Below the pieces are notes generated by a model. It saw only the letters and a program-made list of their open reading frames with translations. It ran no database searches and was not told the DNA's origin. Source: Stutzerimonas stutzeri (GTDB lineage: Bacteria > Pseudomonadota > Gammaproteobacteria > Pseudomonadales > Pseudomonadaceae). From it: a stretch of DNA of 64,000 bases. This document shows, piece by piece, positions 19,791 through 28,389 of this stretch. Location of the stretch: the NCBI RefSeq assembly GCF_019090095.1, contig NZ_JAGQFP010000002.1:434001-498000 (forward strand), given 5' to 3'. Made by a program: the position numbers and the translations under genes. Each line of letters starts with the position of its first letter. Within the stretch, counting starts at the first letter, position 1.

Positions 19791-20020
19791 GCGGGACGTC
19801 TACCGCTGGTGGACGACATCGCGCTATCGAGCGAAAGCGTCTCCAGCGCAGCGTTGAGGTCGTCGAGCACTGATAGCTCGGCCAACAGCGGCCAGCGATG
19901 GATGGCCTTGTCCAGCTCCAGCGACGCGGAAATATCCTGATAGCCCAGCTCCGAAAGACCTATATGGCGTTCCAGGCGGCCGATATCGTCGTTTTGAACC
20001 CGCTGAGTCATGCTGACCAT
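19787..20020 (-). CDS. bcsR: BcsR-like cellulose biosynthesis regulator
   Basis: A 77-residue protein in the position BcsR occupies in E. coli, immediately before bcsQ. The motif LDKAIHRWPLLAELS matches the conserved RWPLLAE of BcsR (YhjR family), and an upstream ELGYQDISA segment matches its DYADIS region. BcsR forms a regulatory complex with BcsQ that contributes to c-di-GMP-dependent assembly. It starts 5 bases after the bcsG stop. A second ATG at 20011 is an alternative start. The C-terminal 25 residues are Ser/Thr/Ala-rich and look unstructured. Confidence 0.8.
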   Translation of the reverse strand: MVSMTQRVQNDDIGRLERHIGLSELGYQDISASLELDKAIHRWPLLAELSVLDDLNAALETLSLDSAMSSTSGRRPA

Positions 20021-20025
20021 ATTCG

Positions 20026-21660
20026 TTACTCGAAACGGTTTGGGTAAGGGAGCCAGGTGGTTTGCCCACCCAGGCGCACGTAAGGCTGTCCGGCATGCTC
20101 GATGACCTGCGCACCGGCAGTTTCTGAAACCGGCTCGGTCCGTGGCAGATCCGCGGTCAATGCATTGATGTCCACCTGGCTGCCGTTGCGCTGCGCGCTG
20201 TAGAGCCTGGAAACCAGTTCGGACAGGGCCAGGAAGCTGGTCGGCTGCTGGACGTGTACCGGTTGCCCGGCATTGGTGGAGTTCATGCCGATCAGCTTCA
20301 GCCCCACAGGGACCTGGGTGATGGACGGGCGCGGAATCTCGCGCATACCGGCGATCTGCATGCGGTCCCCATGCAGTGCGGCGCCGTGTTCGGGCACCAG
20401 CAGCACGGCGACTGGCTTGCCGCTGCGCTCCAGCTCGTCGATGAACTTGGAGATATCGTCCAGCAGCCGCTGGGCTCTCGGACGGTATTCGGCCGATTGG
20501 GCATTGCCATCGGCGCCAATGATCCGGTTCCCGTCATGCAGGCTGATGCTGTTGTAGAAAAGGCCGACACGCGCATCGGGTTGCTGCTGCCGTTGCTTCC
20601 ACCAGCCGCTGAGCACATCGAAATCCCGCGCGATCGGCGAGCCGTCGAAGCCTGCAAGCGCTCGCGAGAAGCTCTGGCTGGCCAGCGCCGGTTGCGGCAT
20701 GCCTTGCGCTGAGATTTCGTCGCTGAAGCCATCGAAGCGGCCGTTGTGGTTCATCAGGGTTTCGGAACGAAAGCCCAGGTTGGCCAGGTTCTGGAACAGC
20801 AGGCACTGCTCCGGCGCGGGTTCGTACAGCGCCTGGTGGCGCGGCTGGCCACAGCTGGCGCGCAATAGCCGGATCGCCGCCGGACCGCTGTATGACGTTG
20901 CCGAGTTGAACCGATCGAACACGACGTCCATACGTTGCAGCAATGCATTGTCCCGCAGGCCGACCGCGTCGAGATCGTCCCAGGCCAGCGAGCAGATGTT
21001 CAGCACGACCACATCGAACGCAGCGGCCTGCTCGCTGGGGGCGGGGAACTGGGTGCGGCGCGTGGCTTCGGTGTTGAAGAAGCTATCCAGCCAGGTATCC
21101 AGCGCGACGTTGTCATCGGCGACTGCGGGGGCCGATCCGGTTGTGCCGTTCACCGCCGACCCGGCGGAGGCGGCGACCACGTTGGGCATGGAAGCCCATA
21201 GCGATGTGCCGCTGAGATTGAGCCAGAGCAGGCCGCCCAGGCAGAGCACCGATAGCCGGACCCAGTTGGCAACGTAGCTGTAGGCAATCACCAACAGTGT
21301 GCAGAGGCCCAGCAGCTTCCAGTCGACGAATCGCGCGGCGAGGTCGAGCAGGTAATCCGGGGTGAAATCGAGCACGCCGGGCTGCGCGAGCAGACGCTCG
21401 AAGGGCGGTAGCCAAGTGTCGTGGTAGAGCAGGACGACGCCGACCGGGACGGCGATCAGCTGACGCACGATACGCCAGCTCCGGCCGGGCAGCGGCACGA
21501 CCAGGCAGGCCGCGAATACCAGGTTGGGTAGCGCCTGGAAATTCAGCAGGCCGAGCCCCAGCAACAGAAACTTGAGGAGGAAATACAGATTCCAAGCGCC
21601 AAGGCCAGGCCAGGACACCTGGGTAGGCACGGAAACGCTCAGGGGTTCATGCGCGGTCAT
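20026..21660 (-). CDS. bcsG: Cellulose phosphoethanolamine transferase BcsG
   Basis: A 544-residue protein with about five N-terminal membrane helices (residues 20-150) and a periplasmic alkaline-phosphatase-superfamily domain. The catalytic set known from E. coli BcsG aligns by spacing: Cys223 in LNICSLAW, Ser258 in SATSYSGPA (35 residues later, exactly as C243/S278 in E. coli), and Glu424-His425 in LVPEHGA, the zinc ligands. It transfers phosphoethanolamine from phosphatidylethanolamine to cellulose glucose units, leaving diacylglycerol. It overlaps bcsF at its start and is followed by bcsR. Confidence 0.93.
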   Translation of the reverse strand: MTAHEPLSVSVPTQVSWPGLGAWNLYFLLKFLLLGLGLLNFQALPNLVFAACLVVPLPGRSWRIVRQLIAVPVGVVLLYHDTWLPPFERLLAQPGVLDFTPDYLLDLAARFVDWKLLGLCTLLVIAYSYVANWVRLSVLCLGGLLWLNLSGTSLWASMPNVVAASAGSAVNGTTGSAPAVADDNVALDTWLDSFFNTEATRRTQFPAPSEQAAAFDVVVLNICSLAWDDLDAVGLRDNALLQRMDVVFDRFNSATSYSGPAAIRLLRASCGQPRHQALYEPAPEQCLLFQNLANLGFRSETLMNHNGRFDGFSDEISAQGMPQPALASQSFSRALAGFDGSPIARDFDVLSGWWKQRQQQPDARVGLFYNSISLHDGNRIIGADGNAQSAEYRPRAQRLLDDISKFIDELERSGKPVAVLLVPEHGAALHGDRMQIAGMREIPRPSITQVPVGLKLIGMNSTNAGQPVHVQQPTSFLALSELVSRLYSAQRNGSQVDINALTADLPRTEPVSETAGAQVIEHAGQPYVRLGGQTTWLPYPNRFE

Positions 21661-21847
21661 GCTTGCCTTCCCCTCTGATCGTTTCGACCGAACGGCGCCG
21701 CAGCGCAGCCGTGCGCAGATAGCGAGGCGGCAGCATCCGGTCGATCGACCGCAGCAACTTGTGCCGGCTCGTCGCGAGCAGCCAGCCGATACACAGCCCG
21801 ATCGCCGTGAACAGGCTGGCTAGTTCGAACAGTTGTGTGAGCGTCAC
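21647..21847 (-). CDS. bcsF: BcsF small membrane protein
   Basis: A 66-residue protein with one membrane helix (residues about 6-24, FELASLFTAIGLCIGWLLA), then a basic cytosolic tail with the MLPPRYLR segment typical of BcsF/YhjT. It overlaps bcsE by 4 bases and bcsG by 14. In E. coli BcsF anchors BcsE at the membrane and links it to BcsG, so its position between the two genes fits. Confidence 0.85.
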   Translation of the reverse strand: MTLTQLFELASLFTAIGLCIGWLLATSRHKLLRSIDRMLPPRYLRTAALRRRSVETIRGEGKHDRA

Positions 21848-23382
21848 GGCCGTGTCTCCAGCGCAAGGTTAAGTGGGCGCGGTTTGAAAACCTGGCGCGG
21901 TGCGCTGGCGCTCGTTGGCAAAGGCGTGTCTCGTTCGGGTGAGGCGTCACTCTGGAAAGCGGGCTGAAACAGAAAGCCAAGATCGGAAAATTCTTCCAGG
22001 CCGAGGAAGAGCTCCTGCCATTTGACGCCAAAGATGTTGCCGAGGGCGTCGTCCAGCGATTCGGGGCGGCACGCGAAAAGGAACAGGTAAAGCGCCTTAT
22101 CGGCGATACAGGCGATATCCCCGTTGCGCCTTAGCCGAGTCTGGCTCAGTACCTGGCTCAGACTCAGGCCGGGCACGGGCTGTAAGCGAATCAACTGATG
22201 GCTGATGCCGCTCGCTGTGCTGTCCGGCCACATGCTGCGGACGGCCTCGGCAAACCCCAGGGGGCTCTGCTGACCGCACAGCGGAAGCGGCTTCAAGCCA
22301 TAAAGATGGGCGTCGATGTCTTTCAATTGCCGCTGCCAGACGTGCCCCTGAACGCTTTCCACCAGGGTGAGGAAGCGCGGGAGCGAGGTGCCGAACGGGA
22401 CCACGAGCGTCGCGCCGCTGCTAAGCAGAAGCTGCTCGTCACGGTAGCGAAGGCAAGGTGCGATCTCGCGGACGATAAGCTTCAATCGATTGCCGCAACT
22501 GCGGCGCAACTGGTTGAGCTGATGAGCCAGTTCGTCCGCTTGTTCGTTTTTACTGATGGCGAACAGAACGCTGGCTGCTCTCGCGGTGAGCGCGTGTTGC
22601 AACAGCTCGTGGCTGTTGTCGAACAGCCGCCATTGCGCCGAGGCATGGGGGGCGGCCTCCAGCACACTGCGCTCGGCATGCACGCGACCCTGATCCGAAT
22701 ATTCCAGGATCGGGGCGATATCGGACGAGGCTGAGACGTTGAACCTGTCGTCGTGGCGTTCGAGGGGGATTTCACGTGCGCTAATCAGGCCTTGGTTGCC
22801 ATGCCAGAAGTGCAGGAACAGCCGAGTGCCGGACGGGGTGCGGTTCAATGACGCAAGGGCCGCAAGCGAACAGGACAGTTGGTTCAGGTGCTCGCTCAAA
22901 CTGTCACAGATGCCATCGCTGACGATAATCAGCGTCGCTCGCCGCTTGACGAGCCAGGCGCCAATTCTACGAAGCCAGGAGGCGATCGCTTGCTTACCAA
23001 ACGATGCCCAGGCCTGGGTGGGAAGCGCCAGCAGGATGTGGCGGCTTCGAACATCGACGGCCCGTTCCAGTTCGGATTCGGCCCGCTTCAGGAAGGCGTT
23101 GCAGTGATCGGTCGCCAGCGACAGCAGCAACAGCTCGCGGGGGCCCGCGTCGGGCGCGAGGTTGGTGATCAGACTCTTTGGGTTCGTCTCGGCGGTTACC
23201 AGGACGGCGAGGTGCTCGTGGGTGAACCCTGTGATGATCTGCCGCGACAACAGCGCCGCGTCACCTGCCTGCTCCGCGAGGATCCAGTGCACACGGCCGA
23301 TGCTCAGCATCAGAGCGTCGGCGTCGCGGCCATCCAGCCCTAGCGAAGCTGGATGCTGTTTCGAAAGGCTATCGGTAGGCAA
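21844..23382 (-). CDS. bcsE: c-di-GMP-binding protein BcsE
   Basis: A 512-residue cytosolic protein. The middle (residues about 230-340) closely follows E. coli BcsE (SAQWRLFDNSHELL, then LKLIVREIAPCLRYRDEQLLLSSGA). The C-terminal GIL domain carries the c-di-GMP signature RxGD as RNGD at residues 419-422. BcsE raises cellulose output and recruits BcsF/BcsG. I favour a TTG start at 23382 because AGGTGA lies 4 bases upstream and the length then matches the family; the frame is open to an ATG at 23454. First gene of the block. Confidence 0.88.
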   Translation of the reverse strand: MPTDSLSKQHPASLGLDGRDADALMLSIGRVHWILAEQAGDAALLSRQIITGFTHEHLAVLVTAETNPKSLITNLAPDAGPRELLLLSLATDHCNAFLKRAESELERAVDVRSRHILLALPTQAWASFGKQAIASWLRRIGAWLVKRRATLIIVSDGICDSLSEHLNQLSCSLAALASLNRTPSGTRLFLHFWHGNQGLISAREIPLERHDDRFNVSASSDIAPILEYSDQGRVHAERSVLEAAPHASAQWRLFDNSHELLQHALTARAASVLFAISKNEQADELAHQLNQLRRSCGNRLKLIVREIAPCLRYRDEQLLLSSGATLVVPFGTSLPRFLTLVESVQGHVWQRQLKDIDAHLYGLKPLPLCGQQSPLGFAEAVRSMWPDSTASGISHQLIRLQPVPGLSLSQVLSQTRLRRNGDIACIADKALYLFLFACRPESLDDALGNIFGVKWQELFLGLEEFSDLGFLFQPAFQSDASPERDTPLPTSASAPRQVFKPRPLNLALETRP

Positions 23383-23511
23383 GGCGTCACCTATGAGATC
23401 AAGAGGGACGCGTTTCTGATGCGTCCTTGCCAGAATTCGGCCGGCGCAAACCAAGCTTGAGCCGGTTCGTTGCAGCCTGTCGGAAACTGACGAGAAAGCT
23501 GCGTCGATGTC

Positions 23512-23541
23512 ATTATGATATCACGGCGGGCGTGCGTCCAA
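23512..23541 (-). promoter_or_regulatory. Likely sigma-70 promoter for the bcs block
   Basis: On the minus strand TTGGAC (23541-23536) is followed after 18 bases by CATAAT (23517-23512), about 130 bases upstream of the bcsE start. This lies in the 239-base gap shared with the divergent dgkA, so the two units may share regulators. Confidence 0.4.
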
Positions 23542-23621
23542 TAACCGCAGCCGGTATCCGGGATTAATTCGTGGCGGGCTGACAAACGGCGGCGTCTGAA
23601 CACCAACATTTGGGGAAGTCC

Positions 23622-24008
23622 ATGAACACCGAAACAGTGAATGACGCTGCGGAACTCAAGGCGAAGACAGGCCTGGCACGGGTGTTCAAGGCTGCCGGCT
23701 ATTCGCTGGCCGGCCTCGCCGCTGCCTGGCGACATGAAGCCGCTTTTCGCCAACTGCTCTGCATGGCCTGTGTATTGATTCCTGCTGCTTTTTTCGTAAC
23801 GTCCGCGCCGGTCGAGCGGGCGTTGCTGATCCTGCCGGTTCTGATGTCTCTCGCCCTGGAGCTGGTGAACTCCGCCATAGAGGCAGTGGTTGATCGGGTG
23901 TCTCTGGAGATTCACCCGCTCTCCAAACGCGCCAAGGATATGGGTAGCGCGGCACAGCTGGTGGGGCTGTGCACCATCGTGATCGTCTGGCTCGCGATTC
24001 TGCTCTGA
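23622..24008 (+). CDS. dgkA: Diacylglycerol kinase
   Basis: A 128-residue integral membrane kinase with three helices. The family motif is intact: ELVNSAIEAVVDRVSLEIHPLSKRAKDMGSAA segment near residues 83-115, including the NSAIEAVVDR active-site helix and the RAKD loop; AWRHEAAFRQ precedes helix 1. It phosphorylates diacylglycerol to phosphatidic acid. ATG 23622 has GGGGAAG 4 bases upstream and is preferred to the ATG at 23610. It is divergent from bcsE; since BcsG produces diacylglycerol, the neighbourhood suggests lipid recycling (inference). Confidence 0.95.
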   Translation: MNTETVNDAAELKAKTGLARVFKAAGYSLAGLAAAWRHEAAFRQLLCMACVLIPAAFFVTSAPVERALLILPVLMSLALELVNSAIEAVVDRVSLEIHPLSKRAKDMGSAAQLVGLCTIVIVWLAILL

Positions 24009-24124
24009 AGCCGCGCCCCAGCGGCGACGCCTGCCTCGCGGCGAAAAATCTGCTAACAATGGCCGTCAGGTGCGCAGTCCTGACTACGCGCATAATGCAT
24101 CAACGATTTTTCCGGGGAGTTCCC

Positions 24125-24859
24125 ATGAGCAGCACTGCGCCCGCCAGCGAAGGCGAAAAGATCCTGATTGTCGATGACGACGCACGGCTGCGGCGTCTGC
24201 TCGAGCGCTTTCTCGACGAGCAGGGCTACCGGGTGCGCACCGTGGAAAGCGCCGAGCAGATGGACCGTGTGCTCAGCCGCGAGCTGTTCCACCTGGTGGT
24301 GCTGGACCTGATGATGCCGGGCGAGGATGGTCTTTCCGCCTGCGCACGGCTGCGGGCCGCCGGCAACCAGATCCCCATCATCATGCTCACCGCCAAGGGC
24401 GACGAGGCCAGCCGCATTCATGGTCTGGAGCAGGGCGCTGACGATTACCTGGCCAAGCCGTTCAACCCGCGCGAGCTACTGGCACGGATCCGGGCGGTCC
24501 TGCGCCGGCAGGCGCCGCAGGTGCCAGGCGCGCCGGGCAGCGAGGACGAGACGGTCACCTTCGGCGACTACGAGCTGTTCCTCGGCACCCGCGAGCTGAA
24601 GAAGGGTGACCAGGTGCATATGCTCACCACCGGCGAGTTCGCCGTGCTCAAGGCCCTGGTGCAGCATGCCCGCGAGCCGCTGACCCGCGACAAGTTGATG
24701 AACCTGGCGCGCGGCCGCGAGTGGGACGCGCTCGAGCGTTCCATCGACGTGCAGATTTCCCGCCTGCGTCGCCTGATCGAGCCCGATCCGTCGAAGCCGC
24801 GCTACATCCAGACGGTCTGGGGCGTAGGCTACGTGTTCGTGCCGGACGGCAACAAATAG
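24125..24859 (+). CDS. ompR: OmpR-family response regulator
   Basis: A 244-residue response regulator. The receiver domain has the acidic DDD pocket near residue 17, phosphoacceptor Asp in VVLDLMMPGED near 63, and the conserved Thr and Lys (IMLTAKGD, LAKPFNPRE). The C-terminal winged-helix DNA-binding domain is complete (LTTGEFAVLKALVQHAREPLTRDKL through YIQTVWGVGYVFVPDG). ATG 24125 follows GGGGAG. It pairs with the kinase gene 130 bases downstream; in P. aeruginosa the equivalent pair is known as AmgR-AmgS, linked to envelope stress and aminoglycoside tolerance. Confidence 0.93.
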   Translation: MSSTAPASEGEKILIVDDDARLRRLLERFLDEQGYRVRTVESAEQMDRVLSRELFHLVVLDLMMPGEDGLSACARLRAAGNQIPIIMLTAKGDEASRIHGLEQGADDYLAKPFNPRELLARIRAVLRRQAPQVPGAPGSEDETVTFGDYELFLGTRELKKGDQVHMLTTGEFAVLKALVQHAREPLTRDKLMNLARGREWDALERSIDVQISRLRRLIEPDPSKPRYIQTVWGVGYVFVPDGNK

Positions 24860-24988
24860 CAGCCGGCTGCGGGTGAAGGCTGAGCGGCGTTGCGCCTCAG
24901 CCCGCCTCGCCCGCTCGATGGGGAGGGCTGAACCCAGCCCTCATGCCTTTCTGCCTGGCGCTTGCAGCCCGCCTTCCAAGACTTTTCC

Positions 24989-26308
24989 ATGAAGACCCCG
25001 CTCTGGTTCCCGCAAAGCTTTTTCGCCCGCACCCTGTGGATGGTGCTGATCGTCGTGCTGTTCTCCAAGGTGCTGATGCTGGTGTACCTGATGATGAACG
25101 AGGACGTCATGGTCGATCGCCAATACAGCCACGGCGCGGCATTGACCCTGCGGGCCTACTGGGCAGCCGACGAGCAAAGCCGCGAGCGCATCGCCGAGGC
25201 TGCCGGGGTGCAGCGCGTCGTCGCTGACGAGGTGCCGCCCAGCGAATACCACTGGCCCTACACCGAAATCTTCCAGCGCCAGATGCAGCTCGAGCTCGGC
25301 GCGGATACCGAGGTGCGGGTGCGCATCCAGCCGCAGACGGCGATCTGGGTACGGGCGCCGAGCCTGGGGCCGGACTGGTTGCAGGTGCCTTTATATGCCT
25401 ACCCGCTGCGTGGGCAGCGGATCTGGAGCGTGCTGGGCTGGTTCCTGGGCATCGGCCTGCTATCCACCGCGGCGGCGTGGATCTTCGTGAGTCAGCTGAA
25501 TCTGCCACTCAAACGGCTGGTCTACGCGGCGCGGCAGATCGGCAAGGGCCGCAGCGTGAGGCTGCCCATCAGCGACACGCCAAGCGAGATGACCGAGGTT
25601 TATCGCGCGTTCAATCAGATGGCGGAGGACGTCGAGCAGGCGGGGCGCGAGCGCGAACTGATGCTGGCCGGTGTTTCTCACGACCTGCGCACGCCGCTCA
25701 CGCGCCTGCGGTTGTCACTCGAGCTGATGACCAACGATTCCGAGCTCACCGAGGACATGGTGCGCGATATCGAAGACATGAACGCCATCCTCGACCAGTT
25801 CCTGGCCTTCGTTCGTGATGGCAGCGACGAACCGCTGGAAAACATCGATCTCGGTGAGCTGGTGCGAGAGGTGGTGGCCCCCTACAACCAGCATGGCGAG
25901 ACTGTGCGGTTGTGCGTCGAGCCGATGCCACCGCTGCCCCTGCGGCGGGTTTCGATCAAGCGCCTGCTGGTCAACCTGATCGAAAACGCCCTGCGCTATG
26001 GTGGTCATGGCGTCGAGGTCGCCGCCCATGTCTCGGGTGACAGCAGTGCGCCTTATGTCGTGCTCAGCGTCCTCGATCGAGGCACGGGTATCGACCCGCG
26101 GGAGCTGGGTGAGATCTTCAACCCGTTCATTCGCGGCGACCGCGCGCGCGGCGGGCAGGGTGCCGGGCTGGGGCTGGCCATCGTCAAGCGGATCGCCTCG
26201 CAGCATGGCGGCATCGTCGAGCTGCGCAACCGTGAGGGCGGCGGACTGGAGGCGCGGGTCAGCCTGCCGTTGGGGCTGGTGCTGCCGAGGGATGCGATAA
26301 GAGGGTGA
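24989..26308 (+). CDS. envZ: EnvZ-type sensor histidine kinase
   Basis: A 439-residue membrane kinase. Helix 1 (residues about 12-36), a periplasmic loop of about 115 residues, helix 2 (about 158-180), HAMP, then HisKA with the phosphorylated His in SHDLRTPLTRLR near residue 232, and HATPase with N box (LLVNLIENALRYGG), G1 (LDRGTGIDP) and G2 (GAGLGLAIVKRI). Partner of the upstream OmpR-type regulator. ATG 24989 gives MKTPLWFPQSFFARTLW, the usual Pseudomonas start, although the ribosome site is weak. Confidence 0.93.
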   Translation: MKTPLWFPQSFFARTLWMVLIVVLFSKVLMLVYLMMNEDVMVDRQYSHGAALTLRAYWAADEQSRERIAEAAGVQRVVADEVPPSEYHWPYTEIFQRQMQLELGADTEVRVRIQPQTAIWVRAPSLGPDWLQVPLYAYPLRGQRIWSVLGWFLGIGLLSTAAAWIFVSQLNLPLKRLVYAARQIGKGRSVRLPISDTPSEMTEVYRAFNQMAEDVEQAGRERELMLAGVSHDLRTPLTRLRLSLELMTNDSELTEDMVRDIEDMNAILDQFLAFVRDGSDEPLENIDLGELVREVVAPYNQHGETVRLCVEPMPPLPLRRVSIKRLLVNLIENALRYGGHGVEVAAHVSGDSSAPYVVLSVLDRGTGIDPRELGEIFNPFIRGDRARGGQGAGLGLAIVKRIASQHGGIVELRNREGGGLEARVSLPLGLVLPRDAIRG

Positions 26309-26405
26309 GGCCGACCTGCTAGCTCTTGGGCGTTCGGCGAGGTGACGTCTGCCCCCGTGGCTGGCGCGACGGATCTAGCCAGCCCAGCGGTATGTCTCCC
26401 GCTTG

Positions 26406-27311
26406 CTAGCCTTTGCCTTTGGTCCGCGTCAGGTGCGGGCCGGCGTTCTTTTCCAGGTATTGAATGATCAGCCCGGCCACGTCCTTGCCGGTGGTCTCCT
26501 CGATGCCGGCCAGGCCGGGTGAGGAGTTCACCTCCATCACCAGCGGGCCGTGGTTGGATCGCAGGATATCGACGCCCGCCACGGAGAGGCCCATCACCTT
26601 GGCGGCGCGGATGGCGGTCATGCGTTCTTCCGGGGTGATCTTGATCAGGCTGGCCGTGCCGCCACGGTGCAGGTTCGAGCGAAACTCGCCGGGCTTGGCC
26701 TGGCGCTTCATGGCGGCGATCACCTTGTCGCCGACGACGAAGCAGCGGATATCCGCGCCGCCGGCTTCCTTGATGTACTCCTGGACCATGATGTCCTGCT
26801 TCAGGCCCATGAAGGCCTCGATCACCGACTCGGCGGCCGTGGCGGTCTCGCACATGACCACGCCGATGCCCTGGGTGCCTTCGAGCACCTTGATCACCAG
26901 CGGCGCGCCGCCGACCATCTGGATCAGGTCGGCGATATCGTCCGGCGAGTGAGCGAAGCCGGTCACCGGCAGGCCGATACCGCGGCGCGCCAGCAGCTGC
27001 AGCGAGCGCAGCTTGTCGCGTGAGCGGGCGATGGCCACCGATTCGTTGAGTGGAAACACGCCCTGCATTTCGAACTGACGCAGCACGGCGCAGCCATAGA
27101 AGGTAACCGAGGCGCCAATGCGCGGGATCACCGCGTCGAAGCCTTCCAGCGGCCGGCCACGGTAATGGATCTGCGGTTTATGGCTGGCGATGTTCATGTA
27201 CGCGCGCAGGGTGTCGATGACGACCACCTCATGGCCACGTTGCTGGCCGGCCTCCACCAGACGGCGGGTCGAATACAGACGTGGATTGCGCGACAGCACG
27301 GCGATTTTCAT
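26406..27311 (-). CDS. rimK: Alpha-L-glutamate ligase RimK (ribosomal protein S6 modification)
   Basis: A 301-residue ATP-grasp ligase that adds glutamates to the C-terminus of ribosomal protein S6. The start [18 protein letters not shown] and the ATP-grasp segments ([50 protein letters not shown]) match E. coli RimK closely. It overlaps rimB by 4 bases (ATGA). In pseudomonads RimK activity has been linked to c-di-GMP and ribosome remodelling. Start at ATG 27311 fits the family; upstream sequence belongs to rimB. Confidence 0.95.
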   Translation of the reverse strand: MKIAVLSRNPRLYSTRRLVEAGQQRGHEVVVIDTLRAYMNIASHKPQIHYRGRPLEGFDAVIPRIGASVTFYGCAVLRQFEMQGVFPLNESVAIARSRDKLRSLQLLARRGIGLPVTGFAHSPDDIADLIQMVGGAPLVIKVLEGTQGIGVVMCETATAAESVIEAFMGLKQDIMVQEYIKEAGGADIRCFVVGDKVIAAMKRQAKPGEFRSNLHRGGTASLIKITPEERMTAIRAAKVMGLSVAGVDILRSNHGPLVMEVNSSPGLAGIEETTGKDVAGLIIQYLEKNAGPHLTRTKGKG

Positions 27312-27775
27312 GGGGCACCGGAAGAAGTGAGGTTCTGGGGTTTTTCCTGCACGTAGGTGCGTGCAGGGTCGACCAGCCATTTGCCGTCCATCAGGGCTTT
27401 TGACCCGAGCAGCAGGCGATAGCGCATGGTCTTGCGACAGGTAAGGGTGAACTCGACCGGCCACAGGTGATCACCCAGCGCCAGCAGTGTGCGTACCACG
27501 TAGCGGGTCTGGGCCTGGCCGTTCGAACTCTTGATGAGCTTGCGTGCCACCACCGGCGCCTCGCAGCGATGGCGGCGTTGAACCAGCGTGCCCAGGTGCG
27601 CGGTGAAGCGAACCCAGCGCTCGCCGTTACGCTCGAATTCGCTGATATCGGTGGCATGTAAAGCCGAGGTGCTGGCGCCGGTATCGATCTTGGCACGCAG
27701 GCCGACCACGCCGAGCTCGGGGAGGGCGATCCATTCGCGCAAACCGATGATTGTCTGGGGGTCGGGACTGTTCAA
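27308..27775 (-). CDS. rimB: RimB-type retropepsin-like ATP-dependent zinc protease
   Basis: A 155-residue protein of the DUF785/retropepsin-like family: [13 protein letters not shown], then [13 protein letters not shown] with the DTGA aspartic-protease motif near residue 31, and [21 protein letters not shown] near the C-terminus. Start is a TTG at 27775, preceded by a GGAT. The overlap with rimK indicates cotranslation. Homologues next to rimK in pseudomonads are called RimB. No small rimA-like gene is seen between rimB and rimK or just upstream. Confidence 0.8.
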   Translation of the reverse strand: MNSPDPQTIIGLREWIALPELGVVGLRAKIDTGASTSALHATDISEFERNGERWVRFTAHLGTLVQRRHRCEAPVVARKLIKSSNGQAQTRYVVRTLLALGDHLWPVEFTLTCRKTMRYRLLLGSKALMDGKWLVDPARTYVQEKPQNLTSSGAP

Positions 27776-27877
27776 AAGCTGTATCCAGTAGATTTCCGCG
27801 CATTCTAGACGGGGTGCATGACAACCGCATCTACCTGTACGAACCTATGACAACGAGACGCCACGCAGAGTTGAACG

Positions 27878-28273
27878 ATGAGCGAGAAAGACGATGACAA
27901 GGTCCGCTTGGACAAGTGGCTGTGGGCCGCGCGCTTCTTCAAGACACGCGCGCTGGCCAAGGCTGCCATCGAGGGCGGCAAGGTGCACTGCCGTGGCGAG
28001 CGCTGCAAGCCGAGCAAGGAGCCCAAGCTGGGCGAGGAGTTGGTGATCCGAGCAGGCTTCGACGAGCGCACCGTGGTGATCAAGGCGCTGTCGGCGGTGC
28101 GCAAGGGCGCGCCCGAGGCCCAGCTGCTCTATGAGGAAACCCCAGACAGCCTGGCCCGCCGCGAACATGCCGCTGCCATGCGCAAGGCCGGCAGCCTGGG
28201 CGTGGAGACCGAGGGCAAGCCGAGCAAGAAACAGCGCCGCGCCTTGCAGCGTTTTCGTTCGGATGCAGGATGA
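27878..28273 (+). CDS. hslR: Heat shock RNA-binding protein Hsp15
   Basis: A 131-residue S4-domain protein. The S4 fold spans residues about 8-70 (VRLDKWLWAARFFKTRALAKAAIEGG, with KVHCRG and KPSKEPKLGEEL), and the C-terminus is Lys/Arg-rich. Hsp15 binds 50S subunits still carrying peptidyl-tRNA and helps recycle them. It is followed 116 bases later by hslO on the same strand, the common pairing of the two heat-shock genes. Divergent from rimB. Confidence 0.92.
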   Translation: MSEKDDDKVRLDKWLWAARFFKTRALAKAAIEGGKVHCRGERCKPSKEPKLGEELVIRAGFDERTVVIKALSAVRKGAPEAQLLYEETPDSLARREHAAAMRKAGSLGVETEGKPSKKQRRALQRFRSDAG

Positions 28274-28389
28274 CCCGCGTCCGGTTGGACGGCGGTCACT
28301 TTGGACCTAGAATGCGGTCCCTTCCTTATCCGGGATGATCTCCCGGACGTCGTCCTGCGCGGCGCCATTACTCCTTTATTACCCTGGTC

